64,000 nucleotides of DNA from an uncultured bacterium (GTDB lineage Bacteria > Planctomycetota > UBA1135), in NCBI GenBank assembly GCA_937919925.1, contig CALFOT010000110.1, positions 1 through 64,000 on the forward strand, written 5' to 3'. How positions within the stretch are numbered: position 1 is the first letter of the stretch; each line of letters opens with the position of its first letter. The notes beneath the pieces were generated by a model, which saw nothing but the letters and a program-made list of their open reading frames with translations, made no database searches and was not told where the DNA came from. The position numbers and the translations under genes are program-made. Below, piece by piece: positions 10,048 to 19,522 of this stretch.

Positions 10048-10937
10048 GGAGTATGCAGCACTTTGCGCAGCTCTGGGTAAATGGCAAGCTGATCCAGAAG
10101 CGCCAGCGCGAAGCACCGCGCTTGGATTTCGGCAGCTTCAAAATCACTCCGGCCCGCACCGAGTACTTTGCCGAAAGTGCCGAGCGCTTTCAACACTCTT
10201 TGCAGTGCCGTCAGTAAAAACTGCTGCATGGCATCTTCAGGATGCAAACCGCAACGTTCGCCGAGCGGCAAAATCTGACTGCGCAGCAAATCGAAAACAT
10301 CATCGGGTAACTCCACATACGCATCGGTGTAAAGCGAAGCCAAGTCGTAATAGAGTGGGCCGCTACGTAAGTCTTGGTGATCAATCCACGCCGGACCACC
10401 TTGCATAGGAAGCAGAATATTGCGCGAATGAAAATCGCGATGCTGCAGACACTGTGGGCCAGCGCAGGCCAGTACCGCCAATTCAGCGAGGGATTGTTCG
10501 ATGGCTTGCCATGCTCCAGCGGTAAGTTGGAGGGCTCGGTAGCCGCGTAAATAACAATCACGGAACATCCCAAGTTCCACTTCAAAAAGCTCGCGATTTA
10601 ACGCAAAGCGCAAATTGGGGTGCCCTGCAGGGAGTTCTGCCGACGCCAACTGCAGCCAAGTTTGCAAAATCGATTGATAATTTTCGAATGTAGGCGCGTG
10701 TTGTAAATGGACATCGCCAAGATCCTCCACCAAGTAGGCGCCAGCCATGCTCGCGCCAATTTTTGGACTCCGAATCTCCAAGGATCTCAGGAAATTCGTC
10801 GTGGCGTGTGGCGCGGGAGTTGGAGACACCACCACCAGCCATGTGGCGCCAGCCTCAGGGTTCGCTCGGAAATAGCGCCGCGGACTTACCTCTGGAGTGA
10901 GTGCCATGAGCTCCGCTGGCGCGCCAAATAAGAACAT
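10044..10937 (-). CDS. Aminoglycoside-phosphotransferase-fold sugar kinase, AmgK-like
   Basis: CLQHRDFHSRNILL (Brenner motif) and AWIDHQDLRSGPLYYDLASLY. Track ORF reaches 11078; likely start ATG 10937 or a nearby upstream alternative start. Confidence 0.75.
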   Translation of the reverse strand: MFLFGAPAELMALTPEVSPRRYFRANPEAGATWLVVVSPTPAPHATTNFLRSLEIRSPKIGASMAGAYLVEDLGDVHLQHAPTFENYQSILQTWLQLASAELPAGHPNLRFALNRELFEVELGMFRDCYLRGYRALQLTAGAWQAIEQSLAELAVLACAGPQCLQHRDFHSRNILLPMQGGPAWIDHQDLRSGPLYYDLASLYTDAYVELPDDVFDLLRSQILPLGERCGLHPEDAMQQFLLTALQRVLKALGTFGKVLGAGRSDFEAAEIQARCFALALLDQLAIYPELRKVLHTP

Positions 10938-10975
10938 GGCGGCGTCCTGGGGCGACAGAGTTCCGGCGCCAGGAT

Positions 10976-11857
10976 TCAATGCTCCCCTCCAACATTCCGG
11001 TTGGGTGATTCCCCAAGACCGAGGTTGGTTCGAAACGCCGCGACCTCCGTAAGACTTTGCGTGAGCGTTGCCCGGCATCCAGCATGGCCACGGGAACCAT
11101 CCCGCAATTCCAAGGCGGCATAACCGCGGTAGTGTGCCGCATCCAGTGCAGCGAGGACTTCACGCCAGGGAATGGTGCCGTGGCCGGGTGCAAGATGGGA
11201 GTCCGTTCGCCCATCATTGTCGTGTACATGCAGATGATCCAGGCGCGGCAAGGCAGCTTGCAATTCTTCCAATACCTTGCCTTCCACATGCGCATGTCCC
11301 AAATCCAGGCAGAGCCCCACATGACGACTGGGGTCGATTTCATCCAAAAGCTCCACCAGCTTGGCAACCCGCGTGCCGCTGGAAATGATGTTTTCCAATA
11401 ACAACTTCACGCCGGCCTCCTTTGCCACTGGAACCAAAGCAGCGACGGCCTCGCGCGCCCAATCCTCGGTGGAGGCATTCCAAGCATCGCCTTGCCAACC
11501 TAAATGCAGCACGCCGCAACTTGCTCCGAGAGCGGCAGCGGCGTGGAGGCCGTCGGCGGTGGCGGCGAAGGCTTCTTTACGCGCTTGTTTGCTGCGATCA
11601 ATTAACGACCAGCGTGCATTTTTCTCGAGCAGCTCCGGCACCGAGGGGTAAAACGGTAAATGCACGCTGGCTGCACACAAACCATAGTCTGCTAACCGTC
11701 CACGGAAGGCACTGAGTGCGGCGGCATTCCGCCAGGGTACATGAGGTTCCGCAAGCCAAACCTCGAGTTTTGGGTAACCACTGGCCCCCAAGGCCGCTAA
11801 AGCCAGGTGCCCGAGCTCTTCGTAGACCAGAAGATGGGTGGAGAGTGTGAACTCCAT
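10976..11857 (-). CDS. Sugar phosphate isomerase/epimerase-like TIM barrel (AP endonuclease family 2)
   Basis: LLLENIISSGTRVAKLVELLDEID, VGLCLDLGHAHVEG, LDHLHVHDNDGRTDSHLAPGHGTIPW, YAALELRDG. Confidence 0.85.
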   Translation of the reverse strand: MEFTLSTHLLVYEELGHLALAALGASGYPKLEVWLAEPHVPWRNAAALSAFRGRLADYGLCAASVHLPFYPSVPELLEKNARWSLIDRSKQARKEAFAATADGLHAAAALGASCGVLHLGWQGDAWNASTEDWAREAVAALVPVAKEAGVKLLLENIISSGTRVAKLVELLDEIDPSRHVGLCLDLGHAHVEGKVLEELQAALPRLDHLHVHDNDGRTDSHLAPGHGTIPWREVLAALDAAHYRGYAALELRDGSRGHAGCRATLTQSLTEVAAFRTNLGLGESPNRNVGGEH

Positions 11858-11880
11858 CGGTGCGGGTATCCTAGGAAACT

Positions 11881-13422
11881 ATGCTGGCCACTGCACTCTT
11901 GCTCGCCGCTCCGATGTTCATGCAGGCGGAGGAAACCGTCAAGGACTTCAAGCGTTTTTACCGCAAGGAAAAGGATCCACTCAACAAAATTGAGCTGATC
12001 TTCTCGTTAGAGAACATCGATGATCCGGGTGTTGCCGCCGTGATGATTCCGATCCTCACTGATGAAAATGCCGATTTGGCACAAGCGGCACTCGCGGTCG
12101 TCACCCAGTTGCCGTCGGCGGCTGCGCGGCAGCCCTTGCTTGATTTGCTCAACGAGGGCAAAAGCACGGATCTTCTCCCCACGCTGTTGCGTGCCACCGC
12201 GGATGGGCATTGGGCTGAGTTTGCCGACGCCAGCCGTAGTTACCTGGAAAATGGTGATCCTACTGTGCGCCTGTGGGCGGTGACTGCGGCGGGGGCGCTG
12301 CACGATAAGCTGGCTTTGGAGCCGGCTTGCGCCATGGTGGTGGGGGATCCGCATTCTTTAGTGCGGGCGGCAGCCGTGCAAACCGTGGTGATTCTGGGCC
12401 GCGGCAGCGAAGAGATCGCCGGGCCACCGTTAGTGGCCGCTTTGAATGATGAAAACATTTCCGTCAGTGTGGCTGCTTGCATTGGGCTCCGCAGTATTCG
12501 TACCAAACTTGCGATTGATCCTCTCATCACATTGCTGGAAACTGGTACCGGGCGCATCTTGGAACAGATTTGGCCCACTTTGGTGGAAATCACCGATAAT
12601 CAATACAACGATGATCCGTTGATTTGGCGCAAGTGGTGGACCCAAGTCGCCGCCACCTATGTGCTCCCAACGGATGCCAAAATTGCCGAACACCGCGCTG
12701 CGCGGGCAGCTACTTCGGCTTTGTATGTCACGCCCAAAGCCGAAGCCGATTTTATGGGAGTGAAAACTTCGAGCCGCCAGATTGTGTTTGTGATCGATGT
12801 TTCGGGATCGATGGAAGAAGAAATTGTGGATCGTGATTCCTTCCGCGAACGTGGTTTTACGCGTTTTACCAAACTGGCGATTGTGCAGGAAGAACTCGCG
12901 CGCTCGATTGATCAGTTAGGGGAAAACGTATTTTTTAACATTTATAGTTTTGCCACCGAAGTGGAGCCATGGCGTAAAAAGCCGGTGGCGGCCAATGCTT
13001 TGAATAAAAGAAGTGCGATGGCGTGGGTGGGCAAGCTGCATCCTATCGGCGGAGCGCAAGCATCCAAACGCGCCGGAGCCGGTTTGTCCGGTTCCTCGGA
13101 TTTGGAAAAGGGGCGCACCAACACCTATGCGGCCTTGTTAGCCGGGTTAGGCGTCAACGCCGACGCCAAGAAGCGTGGCCCAATGACAGAAACAGCGGCC
13201 GAGGAAATGGGCAAAATCGCGGATACGATGTTCTTTCTATCCGATGGCAAACCCACCGTGGGGGAGCTGGTGGATACCGAAGACATCAAAACTGCGATTG
13301 CCGAAATAAACCGTTTTCGCAAGGTCGTGATTCACACAATTGCCATTGGCGATGTGCCCAGTAACTTCATTAAGGCTCTCGCTAAGGATAATGGTGGCGT
13401 CTTTGTGGATTTGGGGCGCTAA
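11881..13422 (+). CDS. Secreted HEAT-repeat plus von Willebrand factor A domain protein
   Basis: N-terminal signal-like MLATALLLAAPMFMQA, HEAT-like helices, MIDAS motif VFVIDVSGSMEEE, FFLSDGKPTVGE. Confidence 0.82.
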   Translation: MLATALLLAAPMFMQAEETVKDFKRFYRKEKDPLNKIELIFSLENIDDPGVAAVMIPILTDENADLAQAALAVVTQLPSAAARQPLLDLLNEGKSTDLLPTLLRATADGHWAEFADASRSYLENGDPTVRLWAVTAAGALHDKLALEPACAMVVGDPHSLVRAAAVQTVVILGRGSEEIAGPPLVAALNDENISVSVAACIGLRSIRTKLAIDPLITLLETGTGRILEQIWPTLVEITDNQYNDDPLIWRKWWTQVAATYVLPTDAKIAEHRAARAATSALYVTPKAEADFMGVKTSSRQIVFVIDVSGSMEEEIVDRDSFRERGFTRFTKLAIVQEELARSIDQLGENVFFNIYSFATEVEPWRKKPVAANALNKRSAMAWVGKLHPIGGAQASKRAGAGLSGSSDLEKGRTNTYAALLAGLGVNADAKKRGPMTETAAEEMGKIADTMFFLSDGKPTVGELVDTEDIKTAIAEINRFRKVVIHTIAIGDVPSNFIKALAKDNGGVFVDLGR

Positions 13423-13470
13423 GGATTTTCCCGTTCAGGACTAGTCACCGGCCAAAGCGGGCGTCTATAC

Positions 13471-13499
13471 TTGACAGCGGCGCAGAACAGGAGGAGAAT
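13471..13499 (+). promoter_or_regulatory. Sigma70-type promoter upstream of tRNA-Pro (TTGACA-N17-GAGAAT)
   Basis: Perfect -35 TTGACA (13471-13476), 17-nt spacer, -10-like GAGAAT (13494-13499), 10 nt before tRNA 5' end. Confidence 0.6.
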
Positions 13500-13509
13500 C
13501 ACGGCTTAT

Positions 13510-13586
13510 CGGGGCGTGGCTCAGCCTGGTAGAGTGCTGCGTTCGGGACGCAGAGGCCGGAGGTTCAAATCCTCTCGCCCCGACCA
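13510..13586 (+). tRNA. tRNA-Pro (anticodon CGG), CCA encoded
   Basis: Acceptor CGGGGCG/CGCCCCG, anticodon arm CTGCG-TTCGGGA-CGCAG, T arm GGAGG-TTCAAAT-CCTCT, A discriminator followed by CCA. Confidence 0.95.
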
Positions 13587-13636
13587 TTTTCCCGTTAGGA
13601 CCCTGCCGCCCTCGGCGGCCTCCATTTGGAGTCCTC

Positions 13637-15082
13637 ATGACTGAAGAACAGGCCAAAACACCGGCCAAACGTAGGCGTCGACGTAGACGTCCAAGCCCCA
13701 TCTCAGATTCTTCGCCAGCCACGCATGTGGATGGCGAAGCTAATCCAGATGGGGCTGCGCCTGCGCCAGATTCCGGTAATTCATCCGTGGCACCGCAAGA
13801 GCGGCGTCGGCGACGCCGTGGCGGCATGCCAGAAGGGGGCGACCCGCAGTCTTCTGGGCGCGCGCAAACCCGGCAATCCGGGTCCGGGAGGCAGCCTCAT
13901 TCCCGTCCACAGCGCCAAGGTCGAGACTTCCATCAAGCCGTTCCCTCCGGGCCGCAGGTGGAGCTATCTGGAATTATTGAAATCGGCAAAGATGGCTCGG
14001 GCTACTTGCGCCAACTGGCGAAAGATTTAGTCCCGCAGCCCTCTGATCCGATGGTGCCGCAGCAGTTGGTGCGTCGTTATAAGTTGAAGAATGGTTCGTT
14101 GCTGGTCGGACAGGGTGCGGAGGGTACTGCCAATCGCGGCGGCCGCCTTGTATCCATTGATACCATCGATGGCTTTCCGCTGGCGGAGCTTCCGCCAACG
14201 CGCGGGTTTAAAAACCTCACGGTAATTGACCCGGATTTCCACTATGAATTAGGTGGATTTGCGCAGGAGGGGCAACTCTCCATGCGCATCACGGATTTGC
14301 TTTGTCCGATTGGTCGCGGCCAACGCGGTTTGTTGGTGGCGCCACCCCGCACCGGGAAAACCACCCTATTGATGAATGTCGCTGCCGCCATGGAGGCGCT
14401 GTATCCAGATGTGCATCTGATCGTTTTGCTGGTGGATGAGCGTCCGGAGGAGGCAACCTACTGGCGGCGTAACATAAAGAATGGCGAAGTCTTTGTGAGC
14501 ACCATGGATCAGTCCCCGCAAAACCATGCGCGCCTCTCGGAGTTGGTGCAGTTTCGTGCCGAACGGTTGGTCGAGGCTGGTAAGGAAGTCATGATTTTGC
14601 TGGATTCGATTACGCGCATGACGCGGGCCTTCAACAACGTGCTCGGTGGCAAGGATTCACGCACGATGTCGGGCGGTTTAGATGCGCGGGTGTTCCAACG
14701 CCCGAAACATTTTTTCGGCGCCGCCCGCAATACCGAAAATGGCGGTTCCCTCACCATCCTTGCCACTGCCCTGGTGCAAACGGGATCGCGCATGGATGAG
14801 GTGATTTATGAAGAGTTCAAGGGCACGGGCAACATGGAGCTCACTTTGGACCGACGCTTGGCCGATCGCCGCATTTTCCCAGCGTTGGCGATTGAACACA
14901 CGGCTACGCGGAAAGAAGAAAAGCTGCTTTCGCGCACCACTCTACGCAAGGTCAATATCTTGCGCCGCGTGTTGAGCCGCATGCGTCCGCGCGAAGCTAT
15001 GGAAATGTTGGTGGATCGTATTGGCCAATACCCATCGAACCAAGACTTCCTGGCCGCGTTCTCCATGGATGATGTCCAGTAG
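13637..15082 (+). CDS. rho: Transcription termination factor Rho with long Arg-rich N-terminal extension
   Basis: LVAPPRTGKTTLLMNVAAA (P-loop), LIVLLVDERPEEAT, LDSITRMTRAFN, SGGLDARVFQRPKHFFGAARNTENGGSLTILATALV. Confidence 0.97.
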   Translation: MTEEQAKTPAKRRRRRRRPSPISDSSPATHVDGEANPDGAAPAPDSGNSSVAPQERRRRRRGGMPEGGDPQSSGRAQTRQSGSGRQPHSRPQRQGRDFHQAVPSGPQVELSGIIEIGKDGSGYLRQLAKDLVPQPSDPMVPQQLVRRYKLKNGSLLVGQGAEGTANRGGRLVSIDTIDGFPLAELPPTRGFKNLTVIDPDFHYELGGFAQEGQLSMRITDLLCPIGRGQRGLLVAPPRTGKTTLLMNVAAAMEALYPDVHLIVLLVDERPEEATYWRRNIKNGEVFVSTMDQSPQNHARLSELVQFRAERLVEAGKEVMILLDSITRMTRAFNNVLGGKDSRTMSGGLDARVFQRPKHFFGAARNTENGGSLTILATALVQTGSRMDEVIYEEFKGTGNMELTLDRRLADRRIFPALAIEHTATRKEEKLLSRTTLRKVNILRRVLSRMRPREAMEMLVDRIGQYPSNQDFLAAFSMDDVQ

Positions 15083-16073
15083 TACTCAGCAATCCCAAGC
15101 TTCCATGCTGGCCGCTGCTGTTCCAGTTGTCTCAGTGCGTGGGCTGGTGAAAAACTATGGGGATGTTCAAGCTCTGCGCGGTGTAGATTTCGACGTGCCC
15201 GCTGGTTCCGTTCTTGGTTTCCTCGGTCCAAATGGCGCCGGTAAAACCACTGCCATCAAAATTTTGTGTGGTTATTTGGCTGCGGATGCTGGCAGTGTTT
15301 CCGTTTGCGGCTTGGATGTCGCCACCCATGCCTTAGAGGTCAAGCGCCGCATTGGTTATCTGCCGGAAAACAATCCGGTTTACACCGATATGCGTGTAGA
15401 AGATTTCCTCCGTTTTGCTGCTCGAGCGCGCGGTTTGAGCGCGGCTGCAGTGCGCAATGGAATCGATCGCGTAATCGTTCAAACAGGCTTAGCTGAGGTT
15501 TATCGCCGTTATGTTGGCCAGTGCTCAAAAGGCTTTCGTCAGCGTGTAGGTCTGGCCCAGGCCTTAATTCATGATCCGGAGCTACTCGTGTTAGATGAGC
15601 CCACCAACGGCTTGGATCCCTTACAAGTGGTGGAGATGCGCGCTTTGATTCGCGAGCTTGGCTTGACGAAAACAGTCATCATCACCAGTCATGTGCTGCC
15701 CGAGATCGAAGCGCTGGCGGATAACGTCGTGCTCATTCATCGCGGCAAGAAAATTGCAGATGGGCCGCTGGCAACGATTGCCGCTGATTTTTCTGGTGGG
15801 CTGCCAGTGCGTTTTTCGGTTTCTTGTAGCGCCTCCCAGTTTGAACAACTGCTTGCAACGCTGCCTGCTCAAGTGGTCGAAAACCGGCGGGCTGCCTTTG
15901 CCGCTGCCATGCCAAATGTACACGCTGCGGTGGTCGAAGTGGATGGCCCCAGTGGGGTTGCAGCCCTCGCCGAAGCCGCGCACGCCAGCGGCTATCCCTT
16001 GTTGGAGCTCACGCCCTTGGGCGGTTCTTTGGAAGCGCTTTTTCAAAGCTTACGCTTTGGGGGGGAAGGATGA
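15069..16073 (+). CDS. ABC transporter ATP-binding protein, GldA-like
   Basis: Walker A GPNGAGKTTA, signature CSKGFRQRVGLAQAL, Walker B LLVLDEPTNGLDPLQ. Start revised from track 15021 to ATG 15069 (15072 or 15105 also possible). Confidence 0.9.
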   Translation: MMSSSTQQSQASMLAAAVPVVSVRGLVKNYGDVQALRGVDFDVPAGSVLGFLGPNGAGKTTAIKILCGYLAADAGSVSVCGLDVATHALEVKRRIGYLPENNPVYTDMRVEDFLRFAARARGLSAAAVRNGIDRVIVQTGLAEVYRRYVGQCSKGFRQRVGLAQALIHDPELLVLDEPTNGLDPLQVVEMRALIRELGLTKTVIITSHVLPEIEALADNVVLIHRGKKIADGPLATIAADFSGGLPVRFSVSCSASQFEQLLATLPAQVVENRRAAFAAAMPNVHAAVVEVDGPSGVAALAEAAHASGYPLLELTPLGGSLEALFQSLRFGGEG

Positions 16074-16789
16074 GAAGTCTGCTGATTGCGCGCCGCGAGT
16101 TTTTCACGGCATTTGATTCCCCGGTTGGTTATGTGATTCTGGCCATGTTTCCAGCCATGGCCGCCGCTCTCTTTTTTGTGCTCGGCCCGTTCTTTTTGCA
16201 AGGAGAGGCCAGCATGCGCGGTTTCTTCGCTTGGATTCCGTGGTTGCTGGTGGTCTTGGCACCCGCCATCTCGATGCGCATTTGGGCCGAAGAACGTCGT
16301 TCTGGCACGGAGGAGTTGCTGTTAACTTTTCCCTTCCAGCTGCGTGATTTAGTGGTAGGAAAATTTCTTGGCGCATGGGCTATTCTCGGCGTGGCCTTGC
16401 TGTTCACCGCCGGAGTGCCCATCACTTTGGAGTGCTTAGGTGATTTGGATTGGGGCCCCGTCCTTGGCGGCTATGTCAGCGCGATGTTGCTCGGCGGTGC
16501 CAGCTTGGCGGTTGGGCTATTCTTGTCGGCGTTGACAGCGAACCAGATTGTGGCTTGGTTACTTGGTGTGACGGTGTTGATGTTTTTTAACTTAGTCGGC
16601 GGCGCCGCAACTGCCAGCGCCATGCCCCCCGGTTTCGGTCGGCTGCTGCTGGCCATCGACTTCGGAGAGCATTTCCATTCGATTACCCGCGGCGTCATCG
16701 GCTTAGGTAGCGTGGCGTTTTATTTTGCGGTCATGGTGCTATTTTTGTGTGCCAATGGCATCGTGATGGAACGGAGGCGTTGGTCATGA
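16070..16789 (+). CDS. ABC transporter permease, GldF-like
   Basis: MRSLLIARREFFTAFDSPVGYVILAMF, PAISMRIWAEERRSGTEELLLTFP; 4-nt overlaps with both neighbours. Confidence 0.87.
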   Translation: MRSLLIARREFFTAFDSPVGYVILAMFPAMAAALFFVLGPFFLQGEASMRGFFAWIPWLLVVLAPAISMRIWAEERRSGTEELLLTFPFQLRDLVVGKFLGAWAILGVALLFTAGVPITLECLGDLDWGPVLGGYVSAMLLGGASLAVGLFLSALTANQIVAWLLGVTVLMFFNLVGGAATASAMPPGFGRLLLAIDFGEHFHSITRGVIGLGSVAFYFAVMVLFLCANGIVMERRRWS

Positions 16790-18510
16790 GTTCTCAGATG
16801 GCGAAGAAATCCATTGCGCAATCCAATCTCTCGCTGCTGCTGGTTTTTCTGTTGCTGATTCCTGCAGTCGCGCTGTTGAGCCAATTGCGTTGGCGCTGGG
16901 ACCTCACTGCGGAGCGCGCTTATTCCTTGTCACCGGCCACCTTGCATAGTTTGCAACAGCTAGATGATCGCCTACAAATCAAGCTGTATTTTAATCGTGA
17001 TATTGAAGGTGCAGAAGCTTTGTTGCCGGCACGCTTGGTGATTGAAGATTTGCTTGCGGAAATTGAGCGTAAAGGGGCACCATGGGTTTCTGTAGAAACC
17101 GTCGATCCCACCACTGATTTAGCAGCACAACGCGATGCCGAACACGTCGGCGTGGAGCCGCTGCCAGTCACGGCGCAAAATGTCGGCGGTGTCAGCGTAG
17201 ACTTGCTTTATCAGGGCTTGGAATTGCGTTATCAGGATCGCTCGGAAGTGATTCCTTTTGTCACGCCGGATGAGTTTGAGTTCGCATTTACAGTGCGTTT
17301 GGCGGATTTACAGCGTGAGCAACGGCCGGTCATCGGCATGGTTTCGGATGAACCTTTGTTGCCTCCGCAAATGCCTGGGCTACCACGGCAAGTGCCGCCG
17401 GGCCGCATTTATGAGCAGTTGCGCGTTACTTTGGGGCAGCGTTATGCGGTACGCGATATCGATCTAGCAGCAGCCGACGCCATCGCCGCTGACATCGTCG
17501 CCATCATCGTGGCTTGCCCCAGCGCGCTTGCCGCAGACAAGTTGGTTGTTCTCGATCGTTACCTCGCAGAAGGCGGGCACTTATTGGTGCTGCAAGATGG
17601 CGATGTGGTGGATCAGAATCAATTGAAGAGTGAACTGCGCCCAACCGGTTTAGAGGAGTGGCTGGCAGCTTATGGTATTACTGTGGGCAGCGCTTATGTT
17701 TACGATGAAGAGGCCGTGCAGGTGCAGACCAGTGTGCAAACCGTCCATACCACGAGCGGCCCCAAAGTGGTGCCCGTGAAAATGCCGTATGGCTTTGGCA
17801 TCTTAGCTTCTGGCGATAGCCTCGCGGCGGATCATTTAGTCACCTCGGGGCTGTCTCAAGTGGCGCTGTTTTGGGCCCACCCTTTGCAGGTGGGTGTGTT
17901 GCCAACTGGCCTGAAAGCGGAAACCTTGGTGCAGAGTAGTGCCCAAGCGTGGTTGCTGCCGAACACTTTGTCCTTGGCGATGGATGGCGACAACGTGCGT
18001 GCGCTGCGTGCTGCAGCGATCGCTTCCGCGCCGCCGCAACCCTATACCTTGGCTACAGCATTTACTGGCACCTTTCAGCCGCTGTTCCCACACACGAATC
18101 TTGTGGCGTCGCCGGGGGCAATGGTGGTGATTGCCAACTCCGAGTTGTTTCACAATTCAACTTTGGGGGTGGAGGCCAGCGGCAATAGCGAATTTGCGGC
18201 TAACTTGGTCGATTGGCTTGCTCAAGATGGCGCGTTAATTGAGTTGCGTTCCCGCGGTAAGAAAAATCGCCCCATCACTGATTTTGGACGCACTTACGTG
18301 GAGGAACATGGTGGCTGGATGGAGGGCAACGATCTCCACAATGAAGAACTGGACCGTGCCGCCCAGGATGATCGGCGCACACGTCGGCGGTGGATTTCTT
18401 GGGGCAATGTGGTCATTCCGCCATTCTTGGTGTTGCTGTTCGGTTTGCTCCACCGCACTTGGTTTGGCCGCCGCGCCCGCCAGCCCTTTCAACCCAGAGC
18501 CACCTCATGA
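16786..18510 (+). CDS. GldG-like ABC transporter auxiliary protein
   Basis: RWDLTAERAYSLSPATLHSLQQLDDRLQIKLYF and GldG/ABC-2 auxiliary architecture with C-terminal TM; start revised to ATG 16786. Confidence 0.85.
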   Translation: MSSQMAKKSIAQSNLSLLLVFLLLIPAVALLSQLRWRWDLTAERAYSLSPATLHSLQQLDDRLQIKLYFNRDIEGAEALLPARLVIEDLLAEIERKGAPWVSVETVDPTTDLAAQRDAEHVGVEPLPVTAQNVGGVSVDLLYQGLELRYQDRSEVIPFVTPDEFEFAFTVRLADLQREQRPVIGMVSDEPLLPPQMPGLPRQVPPGRIYEQLRVTLGQRYAVRDIDLAAADAIAADIVAIIVACPSALAADKLVVLDRYLAEGGHLLVLQDGDVVDQNQLKSELRPTGLEEWLAAYGITVGSAYVYDEEAVQVQTSVQTVHTTSGPKVVPVKMPYGFGILASGDSLAADHLVTSGLSQVALFWAHPLQVGVLPTGLKAETLVQSSAQAWLLPNTLSLAMDGDNVRALRAAAIASAPPQPYTLATAFTGTFQPLFPHTNLVASPGAMVVIANSELFHNSTLGVEASGNSEFAANLVDWLAQDGALIELRSRGKKNRPITDFGRTYVEEHGGWMEGNDLHNEELDRAAQDDRRTRRRWISWGNVVIPPFLVLLFGLLHRTWFGRRARQPFQPRATS

Positions 18511-19514
18511 GTGCTAGAAATCGGGTTTTGTTGCTTTGCACAGTGGCTGTTTGGGCGGTTTTTCTGCTGGTTACCAAGCCGTGGCGCGGAGATGCACATC
18601 AACGCACTGCTGCCCATGTAGGTTTGTTGTTTCCCAAACTGCAGTACCAAACCGAGGAGGTACGCAAGGTCGTGGTGCGAGACTCTGAGAATTCCGTCAC
18701 TTTAGTCTTTGATGACCAGCGCAACTGGATTGTGGAATCCAAACAGCACCCAATGGATAACGCACGCTTGGCGCGGCTTATCGCCAATCTCGCGGCGGTG
18801 GAAACGCTCGATGTGGTTTCGGTGAATGCCGACAAACATGAAGTTTATGGGGTCGCCGAAGGCCAAGGAACGCAAGTCCAAGTATTTGGCGCCAACGGGA
18901 TGCTGCTTGCAGATTGGATTGCCGGTAGTTTGCGCCATCAGGAAATTGAAGGCGGACAAAAACCAGTGCTTGAGTTTTATATGCGCGATGGCCGTTCCGA
19001 TGTTGTTTACTTGAGCGGCAGTGCCATCCACCCGTCGGTAGATGCTGCGGTATGGTGCTATACCAGCTTTCTAAAGCAAGTCGATGACACGCGCGTCAAG
19101 TGGGTAGAGCGCACTGATTTTGCCACCGGACAAAGTTGGCGGATTGAGCGAGTTCCCGCTGCGGATGGCACTGCCACGGTAACAGGAGAATGGCAACTCA
19201 CCGCGCCTACGGCACAACCAGCTCTCAGTTACGCCGGCGATTCTTTGGCTTTTTCGCTAACCGGATTACATGCACAGGATGTGGTGAGCCAAACGAACCC
19301 GGACGGTGCCGACGACGCCCGTTATGGCTTCCCGCTGGATCGTTTTGTGGTAGGCATCGACGATCAGACCTTCGAGTTTGAACTGGGCAAGCCAGCGCCA
19401 GCACCCGGCCAGCGCTACTTGCGGATCCGTGGTTTTCCGTTCATTTATACGCTCGGCGATTATGAAGTGAGCCAGCTTCGCCAGCCGCTCGAGCGCATGC
19501 TCAGCCAAGACTAA
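18507..19514 (+). CDS. DUF4340-like domain protein
   Basis: N-terminal TM, FDDQRNWIVES...NARLARLIANLAAVETLDVVSVN repeated-unit pattern, location after GldG-like gene with ATGA overlap. Confidence 0.7.
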   Translation: MSARNRVLLLCTVAVWAVFLLVTKPWRGDAHQRTAAHVGLLFPKLQYQTEEVRKVVVRDSENSVTLVFDDQRNWIVESKQHPMDNARLARLIANLAAVETLDVVSVNADKHEVYGVAEGQGTQVQVFGANGMLLADWIAGSLRHQEIEGGQKPVLEFYMRDGRSDVVYLSGSAIHPSVDAAVWCYTSFLKQVDDTRVKWVERTDFATGQSWRIERVPAADGTATVTGEWQLTAPTAQPALSYAGDSLAFSLTGLHAQDVVSQTNPDGADDARYGFPLDRFVVGIDDQTFEFELGKPAPAPGQRYLRIRGFPFIYTLGDYEVSQLRQPLERMLSQD

Positions 19515-19522
19515 ACCACGCT

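Noticed and set aside
15021-15068. Track start of the ABC ATPase inside rho
   Set aside because: Would require a long overlap with rho and adds a non-conserved leader (MANTHRTKTSW); ATG 15069/15072 or 15105 fits better.
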